From: an uncultured Bacteroidota bacterium
Lineage (GTDB): Bacteria > Bacteroidota > Bacteroidia > 2-12-FULL-35-15
NCBI GenBank assembly: GCA_903926385.1
Contig: CAIYIS010000061.1
Coordinates: 19,531-83,530, forward strand
Length of the DNA stretch: 64,000 nt
Reading direction: 5' to 3'
How positions within the stretch are numbered: the first letter of the stretch is position 1; every line of letters begins with the position of its first letter. A model generated the notes under the pieces. It saw only the letters and a program-made list of their open reading frames with translations, searched no databases and had not been told where the DNA came from. Made by a program: the position numbers and the translations under genes. Below are positions 53,103 to 63,200 of the stretch, in pieces.

Positions 53103-53978
53103 TTAGGTTGTTAATCTCTTTAATACAAGTTGTATTAATTTTTCGATTGCCAGATGATGATTTTGGCTGTATTGTTTAATCACCCTATTGGCAATAATGG
53201 CACAAATGGTGCAGGTTTGGTGGCCGAGCAGTCCGCCCAAACCATAGAGAGCCGAAGTTTCCATTTCGAAGTTGGTAATGCGGTACTCCCCAAAGCTGAA
53301 ATTTGTTAAATCCTGGTTAAAATCTTCCACCCATGGGGAAAGTCTTAGCTTACGCCCCTGAGGGCCGTAAAACCCCGGAGCGGTAGCCGTAACTCCTTTT
53401 TTTAGGTCGAAAGCCACTTTGTTAATCAATGTTTCCGAACCTTTGATGCAATAGGGGTAAGGCAGGTTTTTGTCCCATTTGGTTTGTTCTATAAAAGCAG
53501 CCGACAATTCGTTTTCGTTAATTCGGCCCAAATCGGCATAATAATTCAACAATCCGTCAAAACCCAACCCGTGAGACGAAACCACAAAACTATCCACCGG
53601 TATGTCATGTTGCAGCGCCCCCGAAGTTCCAATACGAACAATATTAAGTGATGTATGTGTGTCCTTAATGATTCTGGTTTTTAAATCGATGTTAACAGCT
53701 GCATCCAGCTCGTTTATCAAAATGTCAATATTGTCGGTACCAATGCCCGATGAAATAACCATGATACGTTTCCCGTTAACCGTACCGGCATGGGTAACAA
53801 ATTCCCGATTCTGAATTTTTAAATCCACCGTGTCGAAAAACGATGAAACTACTTCCACCCGTCCCGGGTCGCCCACAATAATTACGTTAGGTGCTATGTT
53901 TTCGGGCAATAGTTGCAAATGATACACACTGCCATTGGGATTTAATATAAGTTCTGTTTCGGGAATAATGCTATTCAT
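53103..53978 (-). CDS. Nucleoside phosphorylase (PNP/UDP family)
   Basis: 291 residues. The family cleaves nucleosides with phosphate to free base and ribose-1-phosphate. The phosphate-binding VGDPGRVEVV near residue 37, the IVRIGTSGALQHDIPVDSFVVSSHGLG block, and the late RITNFEMETSALYGLGGLLGH motif (Met-Glu pair binding ribose) are visible. It is closest in outline to uridine phosphorylases, but substrate is not settled by sequence. Confidence 0.9.
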   Translation of the reverse strand: MNSIIPETELILNPNGSVYHLQLLPENIAPNVIIVGDPGRVEVVSSFFDTVDLKIQNREFVTHAGTVNGKRIMVISSGIGTDNIDILINELDAAVNIDLKTRIIKDTHTSLNIVRIGTSGALQHDIPVDSFVVSSHGLGFDGLLNYYADLGRINENELSAAFIEQTKWDKNLPYPYCIKGSETLINKVAFDLKKGVTATAPGFYGPQGRKLRLSPWVEDFNQDLTNFSFGEYRITNFEMETSALYGLGGLLGHQTCTICAIIANRVIKQYSQNHHLAIEKLIQLVLKRLTT

Positions 53979-54011
53979 AATCGTTTTTATTTTTATTTTA
54001 CCTAATTATAG

Positions 54012-54044
54012 TTTGCAAAGAGAATTGTTTTTTTATTACGTTTG
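54012..54044 (+). promoter_or_regulatory. Promoter of the universal stress protein pair
   Basis: TTTG (54012-54015), 21-bp spacer, TACGTTTG (54037-54044): a perfect consensus pair. It implies an approximately 90-nt leader before the ATG at 54140. Confidence 0.75.
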
Positions 54045-54139
54045 TATCCACAAAATATACGAAAAGTTAAACTCTTCGGAAATGGCGTAAAAAAATATAC
54101 CTATTTCGCTTTAAAAGGCTTCAAAAGTATTTAAAATAT

Positions 54140-55030
54140 ATGATTCAAGCATCAAATAATAAATTTTTAGTCCCAATAGACTTTACTGAACAATCCGTTA
54201 CCGCTTTAAAGCAGGCTTATGTTTTGGCGCAAAAATATGGTGCTTCCATAACCTTACTTCATGTGGTGGAGGACAGAGGTTCAATTGCCAAAATATTTTC
54301 AGATAATCAACATCAAGAATTAAAAATAGCCATACTGAAAGATTTGGAGAAATTAACTGAGGGATTGGATAAAAAGGGGAATATTGCCATGAATGCTATG
54401 GTGGTTAGGGGAAGTGTTTATGAAAAAGTGACAGAATTTGCCGATTCTACAGGTGCTACCATGATAGTAATGGGTACCAATGGCGATTCGAATATCAAAA
54501 AACGATTTATCGGTTCTAATGCTTTAAGGGTAGTAAGAGAATCAAAGATTCCGGTTATCACCATAAAGGGCAAAAAGATTCAGAACGAAATAAGAAACAT
54601 TGTTCTACCTCTTGACTTATCAAAAGAGACAAAAGAAAAACTGAGCGTTTCGCTGGAATTGTCAAGATTGTTTGAAAATGCTGTTATACGTGTAGTTTCT
54701 GTTGTTTTTACTACGGATGAGTTTGTGGTAAATCGACTAACTCGCCAATTAGGACAGGTAAAAGCTCTTTTAGAAAAAGAGGGTGTTGAATGTTCGGCCG
54801 AAATTGTAAAAGGCACAAAAGGTGAAGACTCTTTGGCGGAAAATATTTTAGAATATGCGGATAAAGTGGATGGAGATATAATTATGATAATGACTCAGCA
54901 GGAACTCGATTTTACTAAGTATTTTGTTGGTTCGTCTGCTCAGGAAATCATTAACCAATCCAATATTCCAGTATTCAGCATTCGCCCGGTTTTTCGTAAA
55001 GATAACGTGCCATCATTTAAATCAAATTAG
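54140..55030 (+). CDS. Universal stress protein with two UspA domains
   Basis: 296 residues with two UspA folds in tandem. The first opens FLVPIDFTEQSVTALKQAYVLAQ and has the ATP-loop-like IVMGTNGDSNIKKRFIGSNALRVVRES (G-2x-G-9x-GS pattern). The second opens NIVLPLDLSKETKEKLSVSLELS and ends MIMTQQELDFTKYFVGSSAQEIINQS. The cytoplasmic protein usually rises in energy or oxidative stress. It pairs with the paralogue 50 nt downstream. Confidence 0.92.
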   Translation: MIQASNNKFLVPIDFTEQSVTALKQAYVLAQKYGASITLLHVVEDRGSIAKIFSDNQHQELKIAILKDLEKLTEGLDKKGNIAMNAMVVRGSVYEKVTEFADSTGATMIVMGTNGDSNIKKRFIGSNALRVVRESKIPVITIKGKKIQNEIRNIVLPLDLSKETKEKLSVSLELSRLFENAVIRVVSVVFTTDEFVVNRLTRQLGQVKALLEKEGVECSAEIVKGTKGEDSLAENILEYADKVDGDIIMIMTQQELDFTKYFVGSSAQEIINQSNIPVFSIRPVFRKDNVPSFKSN

Positions 55031-55080
55031 ATTACAAGTCAATTAATACAATAATTTCATTACTTTAAAAAAATAAAATT

Positions 55081-55968
55081 ATGAAACCATTTAAAATTCA
55101 AAAAATTCTGATTCCGATCGATTTTTCGGAAACATCGTTATTAGCTATCGAACATGCTGCATTTGCAGCCGAATTGTATAAAGCCGAGTTGGTGCTTGTG
55201 CATGTGGTTGAAAAATACTGGGAAAATTTCTCCATCATCACACCCGAAATTCAGGTGGCGGTGCCCGATGATTTTATGAATACAATTGAAAATAAACTGG
55301 AAGAAGTTGCTAACGGAATTCGTTCGAAATTTGGTGTAAAATCGGAATGTATCACCGCAAGCGGAAATATTTTTACTGAAATAATGAGTATTTCGAAGGA
55401 AAAAGAAATAGATTTAATTGTAATGGGAACACATGGTGTTTCCGGTTTTACTGAGTTTTTTGTAGGTAGCAATACTTATAAAGTTATAAGTCAGGCAAAA
55501 TGTCCGGTTTTGTCAGTTCAGGTAGCCACCAATCAACATGGGTATAAAGATATTCTTCTTCCTATAGATAATTCCATCCATTCTCGTCAAAAAGTAAATC
55601 ACGCAATTGTACTTGCAAAACAATTCGCTTCAAAAGTACATGTGCTTGGTTTGGCCGATACAGATGCTGAAGATGCAGATATTCGAATATTGGATATGAA
55701 ACTTGATCAGATTATGGATTATGTAAAAAAATGCGATATTTTATGTGATAAAAAAATTATTAGAGGTTCAAATGAGGCAAAAGTAACACTTGAATATGCA
55801 AAAGCAAACTCAGTAGATTTAATCGTTATCATGACTGATCAGGATGAAAGTATCACCGGAAGATTATTGGGTACCTACGCTCAGCAAATCGTGAATCATT
55901 CTAAAATTCCTGTGATGAGTATTCAGCCGGTAGAAGGCATTGTGAATGCCTGGGTGAATCCGTATTAA
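55081..55968 (+). CDS. Universal stress protein with two UspA domains (second of pair)
   Basis: 295 residues, two UspA folds. Domain 1 opens KILIPIDFSETSLLAIEHAAFAAELY and contains IVMGTHGVSGFTEFFVGSNTYKVISQA. Domain 2 opens DILLPIDNSIHSRQKVNHAIVLAKQF and ends VIMTDQDESITGRLLGTYAQQIVNHS. Same length and layout as the upstream gene, so probably a tandem duplicate, diverged. A bidirectional terminator follows 30 nt downstream. Confidence 0.92.
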   Translation: MKPFKIQKILIPIDFSETSLLAIEHAAFAAELYKAELVLVHVVEKYWENFSIITPEIQVAVPDDFMNTIENKLEEVANGIRSKFGVKSECITASGNIFTEIMSISKEKEIDLIVMGTHGVSGFTEFFVGSNTYKVISQAKCPVLSVQVATNQHGYKDILLPIDNSIHSRQKVNHAIVLAKQFASKVHVLGLADTDAEDADIRILDMKLDQIMDYVKKCDILCDKKIIRGSNEAKVTLEYAKANSVDLIVIMTDQDESITGRLLGTYAQQIVNHSKIPVMSIQPVEGIVNAWVNPY

Positions 55969-55998
55969 ACAAATTATATTACTTATTTGTGTAAACAG

Positions 55999-56023
55999 AA
56001 AAGGCGACATTATGTCGCCTTTT
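55999..56023. terminator. Bidirectional terminator
   Basis: Perfect 11-bp stem AAAAGGCGACA / TGTCGCCTTTT with a 3-nt loop, A and T runs on both sides, between the convergent Usp and DUF4197 genes. Confidence 0.9.
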
Positions 56024-56073
56024 TGTGTTTGTGAAATTCGGTATTTAAAATATTTCCTGAAAAATCTAAAGAA

Positions 56074-56868
56074 CTATTGATGTAGCAAACTTCCAAAAAC
56101 ATTTTGCAACACATCGGTAACCTGAGCAGCCGGATTGCTTCTTATTTTTATTTCTTCATCAGCTATAAGTTTAAATAGTCCTGATAAAGCTCTATCGGTA
56201 ACATACCCGGTTAAATTCGGATTTTGAGGTTCCACAAACGGAATACGATTGTATGTAGAAATAATCGGACTCCAGTATTTGGTGATGTCCACTTTATCAA
56301 GTGCAGCCTGAACAATGGGAGTGAAATTGTTTTTTAATTCAGCCGTTGTTCTCGATTTTAAGAATTCGGTAGCTGCATTATTGGAACCATTCAGAATAGA
56401 AAATCCATCTGAAATACTCATACCTTTTATTGCATTTACAAACACAGGAGCAGCATTGGTAGCCGCTTCCTCAGCCGCACGGTTTAAGGTCATCACAAAT
56501 TTGTCGGTCTGCTCTTGAAATCCTAATGCATCCACTTTGTCTTTTACCATCTGCGCCTCGGGAGGAAACGGAATAAATATAGAAGGGTTTTTATAAAATC
56601 CGTCTAGCTTAGAAGCTAATGCACTCGAATTAGTAGTTCCTAAAGTCAATGCATCTTTTAATCCTTGTACTACATCGGTATTGGTAAGTAACCCTCTTTT
56701 TCCTGAGCTACAGTTGGTGGTTGTACCAGAAGAAGGTTTCACTGCTGCCGGAGATTTTTGAGCTCCTGTTGCATTCTGTCCTGTTTTTATACGACTCAAT
56801 TTTACCTGACTTAAACTGCTGGTAATGGTTGCAACTACCATTACAATAATTAATGTTGTTTTTTTCAT
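56074..56868 (-). CDS. DUF4197 domain protein, secreted
   Basis: 264 residues with a signal peptide (KKTTLIIVMVVATITSSLSQ). A Ser/Thr/Lys linker precedes the DUF4197 domain (about 55-264): VQGLKDALTLGTTNSSALASKLDGFYKN, IFIPFPPEAQMVKDKVDALG, DGFSILNGSNNAATEFLKSRTTAELKNNFTPIVQAALDKVDITKYWS and a final ALSGLFKLIADEEIKIRSNP. Widespread family, no known function, probably periplasmic. It starts 2 nt after the FAH gene stop, so the two are co-transcribed. Confidence 0.9.
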   Translation of the reverse strand: MKKTTLIIVMVVATITSSLSQVKLSRIKTGQNATGAQKSPAAVKPSSGTTTNCSSGKRGLLTNTDVVQGLKDALTLGTTNSSALASKLDGFYKNPSIFIPFPPEAQMVKDKVDALGFQEQTDKFVMTLNRAAEEAATNAAPVFVNAIKGMSISDGFSILNGSNNAATEFLKSRTTAELKNNFTPIVQAALDKVDITKYWSPIISTYNRIPFVEPQNPNLTGYVTDRALSGLFKLIADEEIKIRSNPAAQVTDVLQNVFGSLLHQ

Positions 56869-56870
56869 TT

Positions 56871-57482
56871 TTATTTTATTTCAAAGTTTAATAATTTTTC
56901 ATTTTCTATGTATGCTTCCAGCTTGTCTCCTATTTGCACCGGGCCAACACCTTCAGGAGTTCCGGTAAAAATCAAATCTCCGGTTTTCAAAGTAATGAAT
57001 TTGGAAATGTATGAAATCACGGTATCAAACGAAAAAAGCAAATCGCCTGTATTTCCTTTCTGTACGGTGTTCCCATTAATCGTCAAATGAAAGTTAATGT
57101 TTGCAACTTCCTTGAATTTGCTTTTATTTATAAACATTCCTAAAGGAGCCGAACCATCAAACGCTTTTGCTTTTTCCCACGGCAATCCTTTCTCTTTACA
57201 CTTCGCCTGAATATCGCGAGCCGTAAAGTCAATTCCTATGCCAATTTCGTCATAATACTTATGGGCAAATTCCGGTTCAATATTTTTACCTGCTTTGCAA
57301 ATCTTTAAAACCAACTCCGTTTCATAATGAATTTCTTTCGAAAAATCAGGATAATAAAATGGTTGATTGTCTCTGATAAGCGCAGTGTCGGGCTTAAGAA
57401 AAAAAACAGGTTCAGTAGGAACTGCTGCATTCATTTCTTTGGCGTGTTCAGCATAATTTCTGCCGATACAAATAATTTTCAT
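56871..57482 (-). CDS. Fumarylacetoacetate hydrolase family protein
   Basis: 203 residues, the short YcgM-like form of the FAH family. It begins KIICIGRNYAEHAKEM and contains the metal-binding HYETELVLKICKAG, then IGIGIDFTARDIQAKCKEKGLPWEKAKAFDGSAPLG, and ends LKTGDLIFTGTPEGVGPVQIGD. Members hydrolyse acylpyruvates or decarboxylate oxaloacetate using Mg2+. The precise substrate cannot be read from the sequence. Followed 2 nt later by the DUF4197 gene. Confidence 0.9.
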   Translation of the reverse strand: MKIICIGRNYAEHAKEMNAAVPTEPVFFLKPDTALIRDNQPFYYPDFSKEIHYETELVLKICKAGKNIEPEFAHKYYDEIGIGIDFTARDIQAKCKEKGLPWEKAKAFDGSAPLGMFINKSKFKEVANINFHLTINGNTVQKGNTGDLLFSFDTVISYISKFITLKTGDLIFTGTPEGVGPVQIGDKLEAYIENEKLLNFEIK

Positions 57483-57564
57483 CTGTTAATATTTATGTTT
57501 ATGAAACATCGAATAAGAGAGAAAGAAATCAGAATCGGGAAGATTCTCTGTTTCTCTGAATATA

Positions 57565-58371
57565 CTATTTCTGCATTCGCTCTTTAATCTCTTTCAGAAC
57601 TTTCTTCGTGAATAACGGAAAGTCTCCATTCATCATCCAGGAGAAGTATGAAGGTTCGTCACGTAATACTTGTTCTACCGGTTTGCCTGTGTGTTTACCA
57701 AAATTAAATACTTCAACACCTTTGTCGTTAAAGGTAATTCGTCCAGCCAGGTCAGCATTTTTGTTCAGATTAGTAAAATCGTGAATGGCTTGCATATCGT
57801 TTACTATCGGTATACTTTTCTTTCCTTTTTTATCTTCAAATTCTTTCCCTGCATAACGCTCCATTTGTGACAAGAAAACTTCGTAAGTAGCTTCAATATC
57901 GGCTTCGGCACTGTGAGCATTAATAATATCCTTGCCGCAATAGAACAGATAGGCTGCTTTTAAAGTTCTTTGTTCCATTTGGTGAAAAATATTCTGAACA
58001 TCAATAAGTCTTCTGTTTTTAATATCAAAATCCACTTCAGCTCTCAAACATTCTTCCACTAAAATGGGCACATCAAATCTGTTGGAGTTATATCCCCCCA
58101 AATCGCAATCATCAAGAAAGGTAACTAAACTTTTGGCAATACTTTTAAAAGTAGGCTCGTTGGCCACATCGCTGTCGCAAATACCATGTATTTCGGAGGC
58201 TTGTTTTGGAATTGGTATGGTTGGGTTAATTCGTTTTGTTTTTACCTCTTTTGTTCCGTCTACTGAGATTTTTAAAATCGAAATTTCTACAATTCTGTCG
58301 GTAGCCACATTTACTCCTGTTGTTTCCAAATCGAAGAAAGCAATGGGGCGGGTTAAGTTTAGTTGAATCAT
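57565..58371 (-). CDS. 3'-5' exonuclease (DEDDh) with ExoX-like C-terminal domain
   Basis: 268 residues. DnaQ-like exonuclease fold with Exo I FFDLETTG (Asp14, Glu16), the IHGICDSDV segment, Exo II GGYNSNRFDVPILVEE, and Exo III NAHSAEADIEATYEVF (His about 152, Asp about 157). After a linker a small domain FNFGKHTGKPVEQVLRDEPSYFSWMMNGDFP (about 222-255) matches the C-terminal domain of exodeoxyribonuclease X. It probably trims DNA or RNA 3' ends in repair. Its start overlaps the upstream gene's stop by 4 bp (ATGA). Confidence 0.9.
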   Translation of the reverse strand: MIQLNLTRPIAFFDLETTGVNVATDRIVEISILKISVDGTKEVKTKRINPTIPIPKQASEIHGICDSDVANEPTFKSIAKSLVTFLDDCDLGGYNSNRFDVPILVEECLRAEVDFDIKNRRLIDVQNIFHQMEQRTLKAAYLFYCGKDIINAHSAEADIEATYEVFLSQMERYAGKEFEDKKGKKSIPIVNDMQAIHDFTNLNKNADLAGRITFNDKGVEVFNFGKHTGKPVEQVLRDEPSYFSWMMNGDFPLFTKKVLKEIKERMQK

Positions 58372-59939
58372 TTTTTTAGTGTAAATTTTTTAAATATCTC
58401 ATCTTCTTCATCCGTTTTTTCGGACACAATAAATTCTTTTGTATAAGTTTTGTATCCTTTTGAAGTGATGGTTATTTCATATTTTCCTGGAGTAAGATAT
58501 GAAATGAATTTTCCGGTCGAATGATTTGGGGTGTACATTAATGGTTCAATGTCTTTTCCTTTATCAGCAGTATTTATAATGGATACAACGGCATCAATAG
58601 TTTTTGCACTGTCGATTGTTCTGACGGTATTTTGCAGAAGTAATTCACTTCCTGAAATGAATGTGATTTTATAAATATCCAGGTCACCAAATCCTTCAGG
58701 TCGCAGGGCAGAAATATAAGCCACTTTATTGTTTTTAGAGAAAGAAATGCTTCGCTCTTCACCAACAGAGTTTACAGGATATCCAAGATTCACAGGTATG
58801 CTCCATGTGTTCTCCTCCTGATTCCATACACTTTTAAAAAGGTCAAAATCGCCCATTCCATCATGCCCCTGAGAAGAAAAATAAAGTGTAACCCCGTCCG
58901 GGGCAATTTCAGGAAAATCTTCTTTATAAGTGGTGTTTATGTTTTTTCCAAGATTTTGCGCTTTTGCCCATTGCCCGTTTGGTAATTTTCGAGCCATGTA
59001 TAGGTCCGTTTCACCATATCCACCTTCACGCTTACTGGCAAAGAAAATAGTATTTCCATCAGGCGAAATAGAACCGGAAGTCTCGAAATCGGAATTAACA
59101 TTTGCACAAAGTTTGACAAGTTTTTTAAACATTTTGTCTTTTTCTTTGGCTTCATAAATATTGCCTAAACTGTCGATTCGGTCTACATAAACTATCATAG
59201 AAGTCCCGTCAGGCGAAAGGCTCACAGCCTGTTCATCGTAACGTGTGTTTATCGGCCCGCCTATATTTACAGGCTTTCCCCATACATCGTTTACTTTTTT
59301 TGATATATATATATCAGACGAAAAATAGCCGTCTACTTCCACTTTGCCACCAAGATTATCTTTTCTTCGGGTAGTAAACACAAGGACATTTTCATTTTCC
59401 GAAACAAAAGGATAATAGTCTGGAAATTCTGAATTGATATTTTTGCCCAAATTCTCCCATGTAATATTTTGAGGGTGTTTTATAAATTCTTTACCGTTTT
59501 CGCATGTTTCAATTTGGTGCAATCCTTTTTCTTTGTCTTTGCCCATTACATTTTTTACATATTCTTTATAAGTGACAATGGCTTCGTCAAATCGGCTCGC
59601 GTACTGATAAGATAGCCCTAAATTGTAAAGAATTGTTTTGTCAATTTTATTTTTTTCAGAAGCTTTTTCAAGATATTTTATGGCTAATGTTTTATTGATA
59701 TTTGTATTCAAATAGCACATTCCAAGTTTGTAGTTGTAATCGGCATTATCTGGCTCCTGTTTGAGGAGTTGTTTGTACACCGGAATTGCCCATAAAAAAT
59801 TATTGTGGTTGAAATGCTCTTTAGCTTCCCCTGGGTCAATGAATTTATTTTTACTGTTTGCCGGTTGCTTATTACTTTGCGCAAATGAAGATATTGCACA
59901 AGTAACAATAAAAAGCAGCAGAAAGATTTTATACTTCAT
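58368..59939 (-). CDS. Secreted TPR / PD40-propeller / CRD protein (PorE-like without OmpA)
   Basis: 523 residues from ATG 59939 (MKYKIFLLLFIVTCAISSFA), the longer frame being a poor leader. TPR repeats (about 40-140; AIPVYKQLLKQEPDNADYNYKLG) precede PD40/WD40-like blades (SPDGTSMIVYV, FFASKREGGYGETDLYMARK, YFSSQGHDGMGDFDLF) and a C-terminal carboxypeptidase-regulatory-like domain (LTPGKYEITITSKGYKTYTKEFIV). It is a domain-for-domain relative of 13291-15315 lacking the peptidoglycan-binding OmpA domain. It may act at the envelope with T9SS, which is inference. It overlaps the exonuclease gene by 4 bp. Confidence 0.85.
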   Translation of the reverse strand: MKYKIFLLLFIVTCAISSFAQSNKQPANSKNKFIDPGEAKEHFNHNNFLWAIPVYKQLLKQEPDNADYNYKLGMCYLNTNINKTLAIKYLEKASEKNKIDKTILYNLGLSYQYASRFDEAIVTYKEYVKNVMGKDKEKGLHQIETCENGKEFIKHPQNITWENLGKNINSEFPDYYPFVSENENVLVFTTRRKDNLGGKVEVDGYFSSDIYISKKVNDVWGKPVNIGGPINTRYDEQAVSLSPDGTSMIVYVDRIDSLGNIYEAKEKDKMFKKLVKLCANVNSDFETSGSISPDGNTIFFASKREGGYGETDLYMARKLPNGQWAKAQNLGKNINTTYKEDFPEIAPDGVTLYFSSQGHDGMGDFDLFKSVWNQEENTWSIPVNLGYPVNSVGEERSISFSKNNKVAYISALRPEGFGDLDIYKITFISGSELLLQNTVRTIDSAKTIDAVVSIINTADKGKDIEPLMYTPNHSTGKFISYLTPGKYEITITSKGYKTYTKEFIVSEKTDEEDEIFKKFTLKK

Positions 59940-60291
59940 TAATTTTAAAAAGTTGGTGTTTTTAAAAAATAGGCGACCAAAGTACAAATTTTTATTATGT
60001 AATTAGGTTTCAATTTTTTTAAAAAAGGCAAAAATGCTTAATTTATTTTTTTAAGGCATGCAACCTTTTTGAATTTTTTAGCATCTTAATAGTAACGAGA
60101 CAAGAACTAACCTATATTGTAATTAGAGATTACTTGTCAGCAGAAACGTAAATGAGTAGAGAGTTTTCGGTTCTTCAATGCCTATCCCACTAGGTATTTT
60201 GTTTGCCGTGAGTCTTGAATGTTTTAAGTGCTTTTAAATGAAACAACAACAAAACAAACAATAAGTAAAACCAAACTAAAACTAAAATCAA
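59940..60291. other. 352-bp divergent intergenic region
   Basis: It separates two divergent secreted-protein genes. The DNA is AT-rich. I see short inverted words (CCTA-TCCCAC-TAGG near 60182-60195) but no full consensus promoter or small gene. Confidence 0.4.
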
Positions 60292-63200
60292 ATGGAAAAA
60301 ATTACAAATTTTAAAAAAGTAGGATTTTTTGTAAAGTGGTTAGTCTATTCGGTTGTTATGACAGCACTGACCACAACAAAATCGACAGCCCAAATTCAAT
60401 TAATTACGGCTTCTGATGGTGGTTTTGAAAATGCAACCGCCACATTCGCGTCTAATGGATGGACACAGGTAGTCCCTGGAGCCACAAGGCAGTGGAGAGT
60501 AGGGACATCTGCTTCCAGTGTGACAGGTGGAACAAAAGCTGCATATGTTGGAGCCGCAGCAAATTACAATGGAGCCAATGCAGCTCAAACTGGCCATTTT
60601 TATCGTGATATTGTTATTCCCAGCGGGGCATCAAATGTTCTTTTAGGTTTTTATTTAAGAATGCCCACCATAGATGATTCGTTCGATTATTTCCGTATTT
60701 ACACTACTACTACGGCTAATACACCTGTTTCGGGAACAAGCCCTGGTGCGGGTTACACTTTGCGTTTCGAAAACACATCAACTGCCTACGCTTCCTTTAC
60801 TCAAATGACTTCAATAGACTTAACAGCACTGGCAGGAACAACAGTTAGGTTAGTGTTCACGAATGTGAGCGATGGTGTTACTCCAATTGCAAATCCAGCG
60901 GTTGATAACATCACCCTGTCTTATGTCGCATCAACAGCTTGTTCCGGGACTCCTGCGCCTGGTAATACTTTGTCTACGCTTAACCCAATTTGTGCTGGAA
61001 CTAGTTTTACACTTTCTATTTCAAATGCATTTGTTGGTGTAAGCGGTTTAACTTACCAATGGCAATCTTCTCCAACAAATGTTACCTACACCAATGTATC
61101 AGGAGCTACTTCTTCAACGTTAACTCAAAGTATGGTGGCTTCATCCTACTATCGTTGTGCGGTAACTTGTTCTGGTAATACAGGTTTTTCCGCGCCTTTG
61201 CAAGTGAACTTGCAAACAGGTGCTTCGTGTTTAACTTATTGTGCATCTTCTGCAACTAATACTGCTGATGAGGAAATATACAGTATTAGTGTTAATGGAG
61301 CATCTACTCCTTCTGCCTACGCAAATACTAACGGTTGCACCACTGTTGCACCAGGCGCAGGTTCTGTATTAAGTATGTATTCTAACTTTCGTTCTTTAGG
61401 TTCACTTACTTCTGTTACACAAGGAGCATCTGTTTCTTTTACGGTAAATGAAGATGAATGTGACGGAGCTACTTATTTTGCAAACGGTATTGCTGTATGG
61501 ATAGACTGGAACCAGAATGGCTCATTTACAGATGCAGGCGAAACCGTATATTTAGATGCTAGCACTGTTACCAGTCCACATACAGTAACCAATTCATTTG
61601 TTGTTCCTGTTGGTGCTGTCCTAGGCCAAACCGTTATGAGAATCACGGCTGCTGAAGGTTATTCAGGAGGTACACTCACCCCATGTTTATCTTTTGGTTA
61701 TGGAGAAACAGAAGATTGGATAATAAATGTGGTTGCCGCAGCTCCTTGTGCCGGAACTCCAAATCCCGGAAATACACTTTCAACTGTAGCTTCCGCTTGT
61801 GCAGGGGTTAACTTTACGCTATCTTTACAAAATACCACCTCAGGTTCCGGAGTTTCGTATCAATGGCAGTCTTCTCCAAACGGTAGCATATGGACTAATA
61901 TTGGTGGAGCAACTTCATCAACTTATACTCTTACTCAATCCTCTGCAACATATTATCATTGTGTAGTTACTTGTTCAGCAGGACCGAGTACGGGAGTTTC
62001 CACAGAATTGCTTGTGAATCAGAACGGAATAAATCAGTGCTATTGTGACAATACAAATACTACGAGTACAACTTATATGATAAATAATTTTTCAACAACT
62101 GGAGGTATTGCCAATATCAACAATGCAAATTCCGGCTTCTCCACGAATGGATATGGAAATTATACAAGTATGACAGTTACACAACTTCAAAATTCAGCTG
62201 TCAATTTTTCTCTTGATTTTTTACCTTCTGGGTATACTTTCGGTGTGTCTATATTTATTGACTGGAATCAAAATGGAAGTTTTGCAGATGCGGGAGAGCA
62301 AGTTTACACTTCAGGTAGTTATGTGAGTTCAGCAACCGGTAGCTTTACTGTTCCTGCAGGTGCCACAGGGGGTAACACTCGTATGAGGGTTGTTGCGGAT
62401 TATTTATCTACTTCTCCTGTGGCATGCCCAGGTAATGGATATACAGAGTGCGAAGATTATACATTTAATGTAGTTGTTCCTGTTGTTTGTTCCGGAACAC
62501 CGACTCCGGGAAATGCTGTCTCTTCATTAGCTAATGTTTGTGGTTCTGGTACTCCTGTCATTTCTCTGTCTGGAACATCTACTGACCTTGGTCTTACATT
62601 CCAATGGCAAAGCAATGTCAATTCAGCAGGATTTACTATTATTTCAGGAGCCACTGCTGCAGCCTATTCGCCAACTTTAAATACTATTCAAACGGTTTCA
62701 TATCGTTGTGTGGTAACTTGTACCAATAGCGGTCAATCTGTAACGTCAGGCGCTACAGCCGATATTCCTGTATACGCTGCAGCCTCTGTTTCCCCAAGCA
62801 GTATTGCACTTTGTGCAGGAAACTCTGCAACAGCAACTGCAAGTCCTGCAGGAGCTACATATTCCTGGTCTGGAGGACTCGGAACTGCTCAGGCAGCCAC
62901 TGTAACCACGGCAGGTACTTATACCGTTACTGTTACTCAGGGTGGCACATGTGTTACAACAGCAACAGCAACAGCAACAGTTTCGGCACTTCCTGTTATA
63001 ACAACGGCTACTGCGACACCTTCAATTATTTGTAGCGGGGGTAACTCTTCATTGCTAGTTGCAGCCACAGGTCCAACCGCTAGCGCAAGTCAGTATGTTT
63101 TTTCAACACAAACAGGCGTTGCCTTATCATCTGTTACAGGTTCAACCACCATAGTTGCAAATTCTTTAGATGATGCGGCCTCAACACTAACTAATATCGG

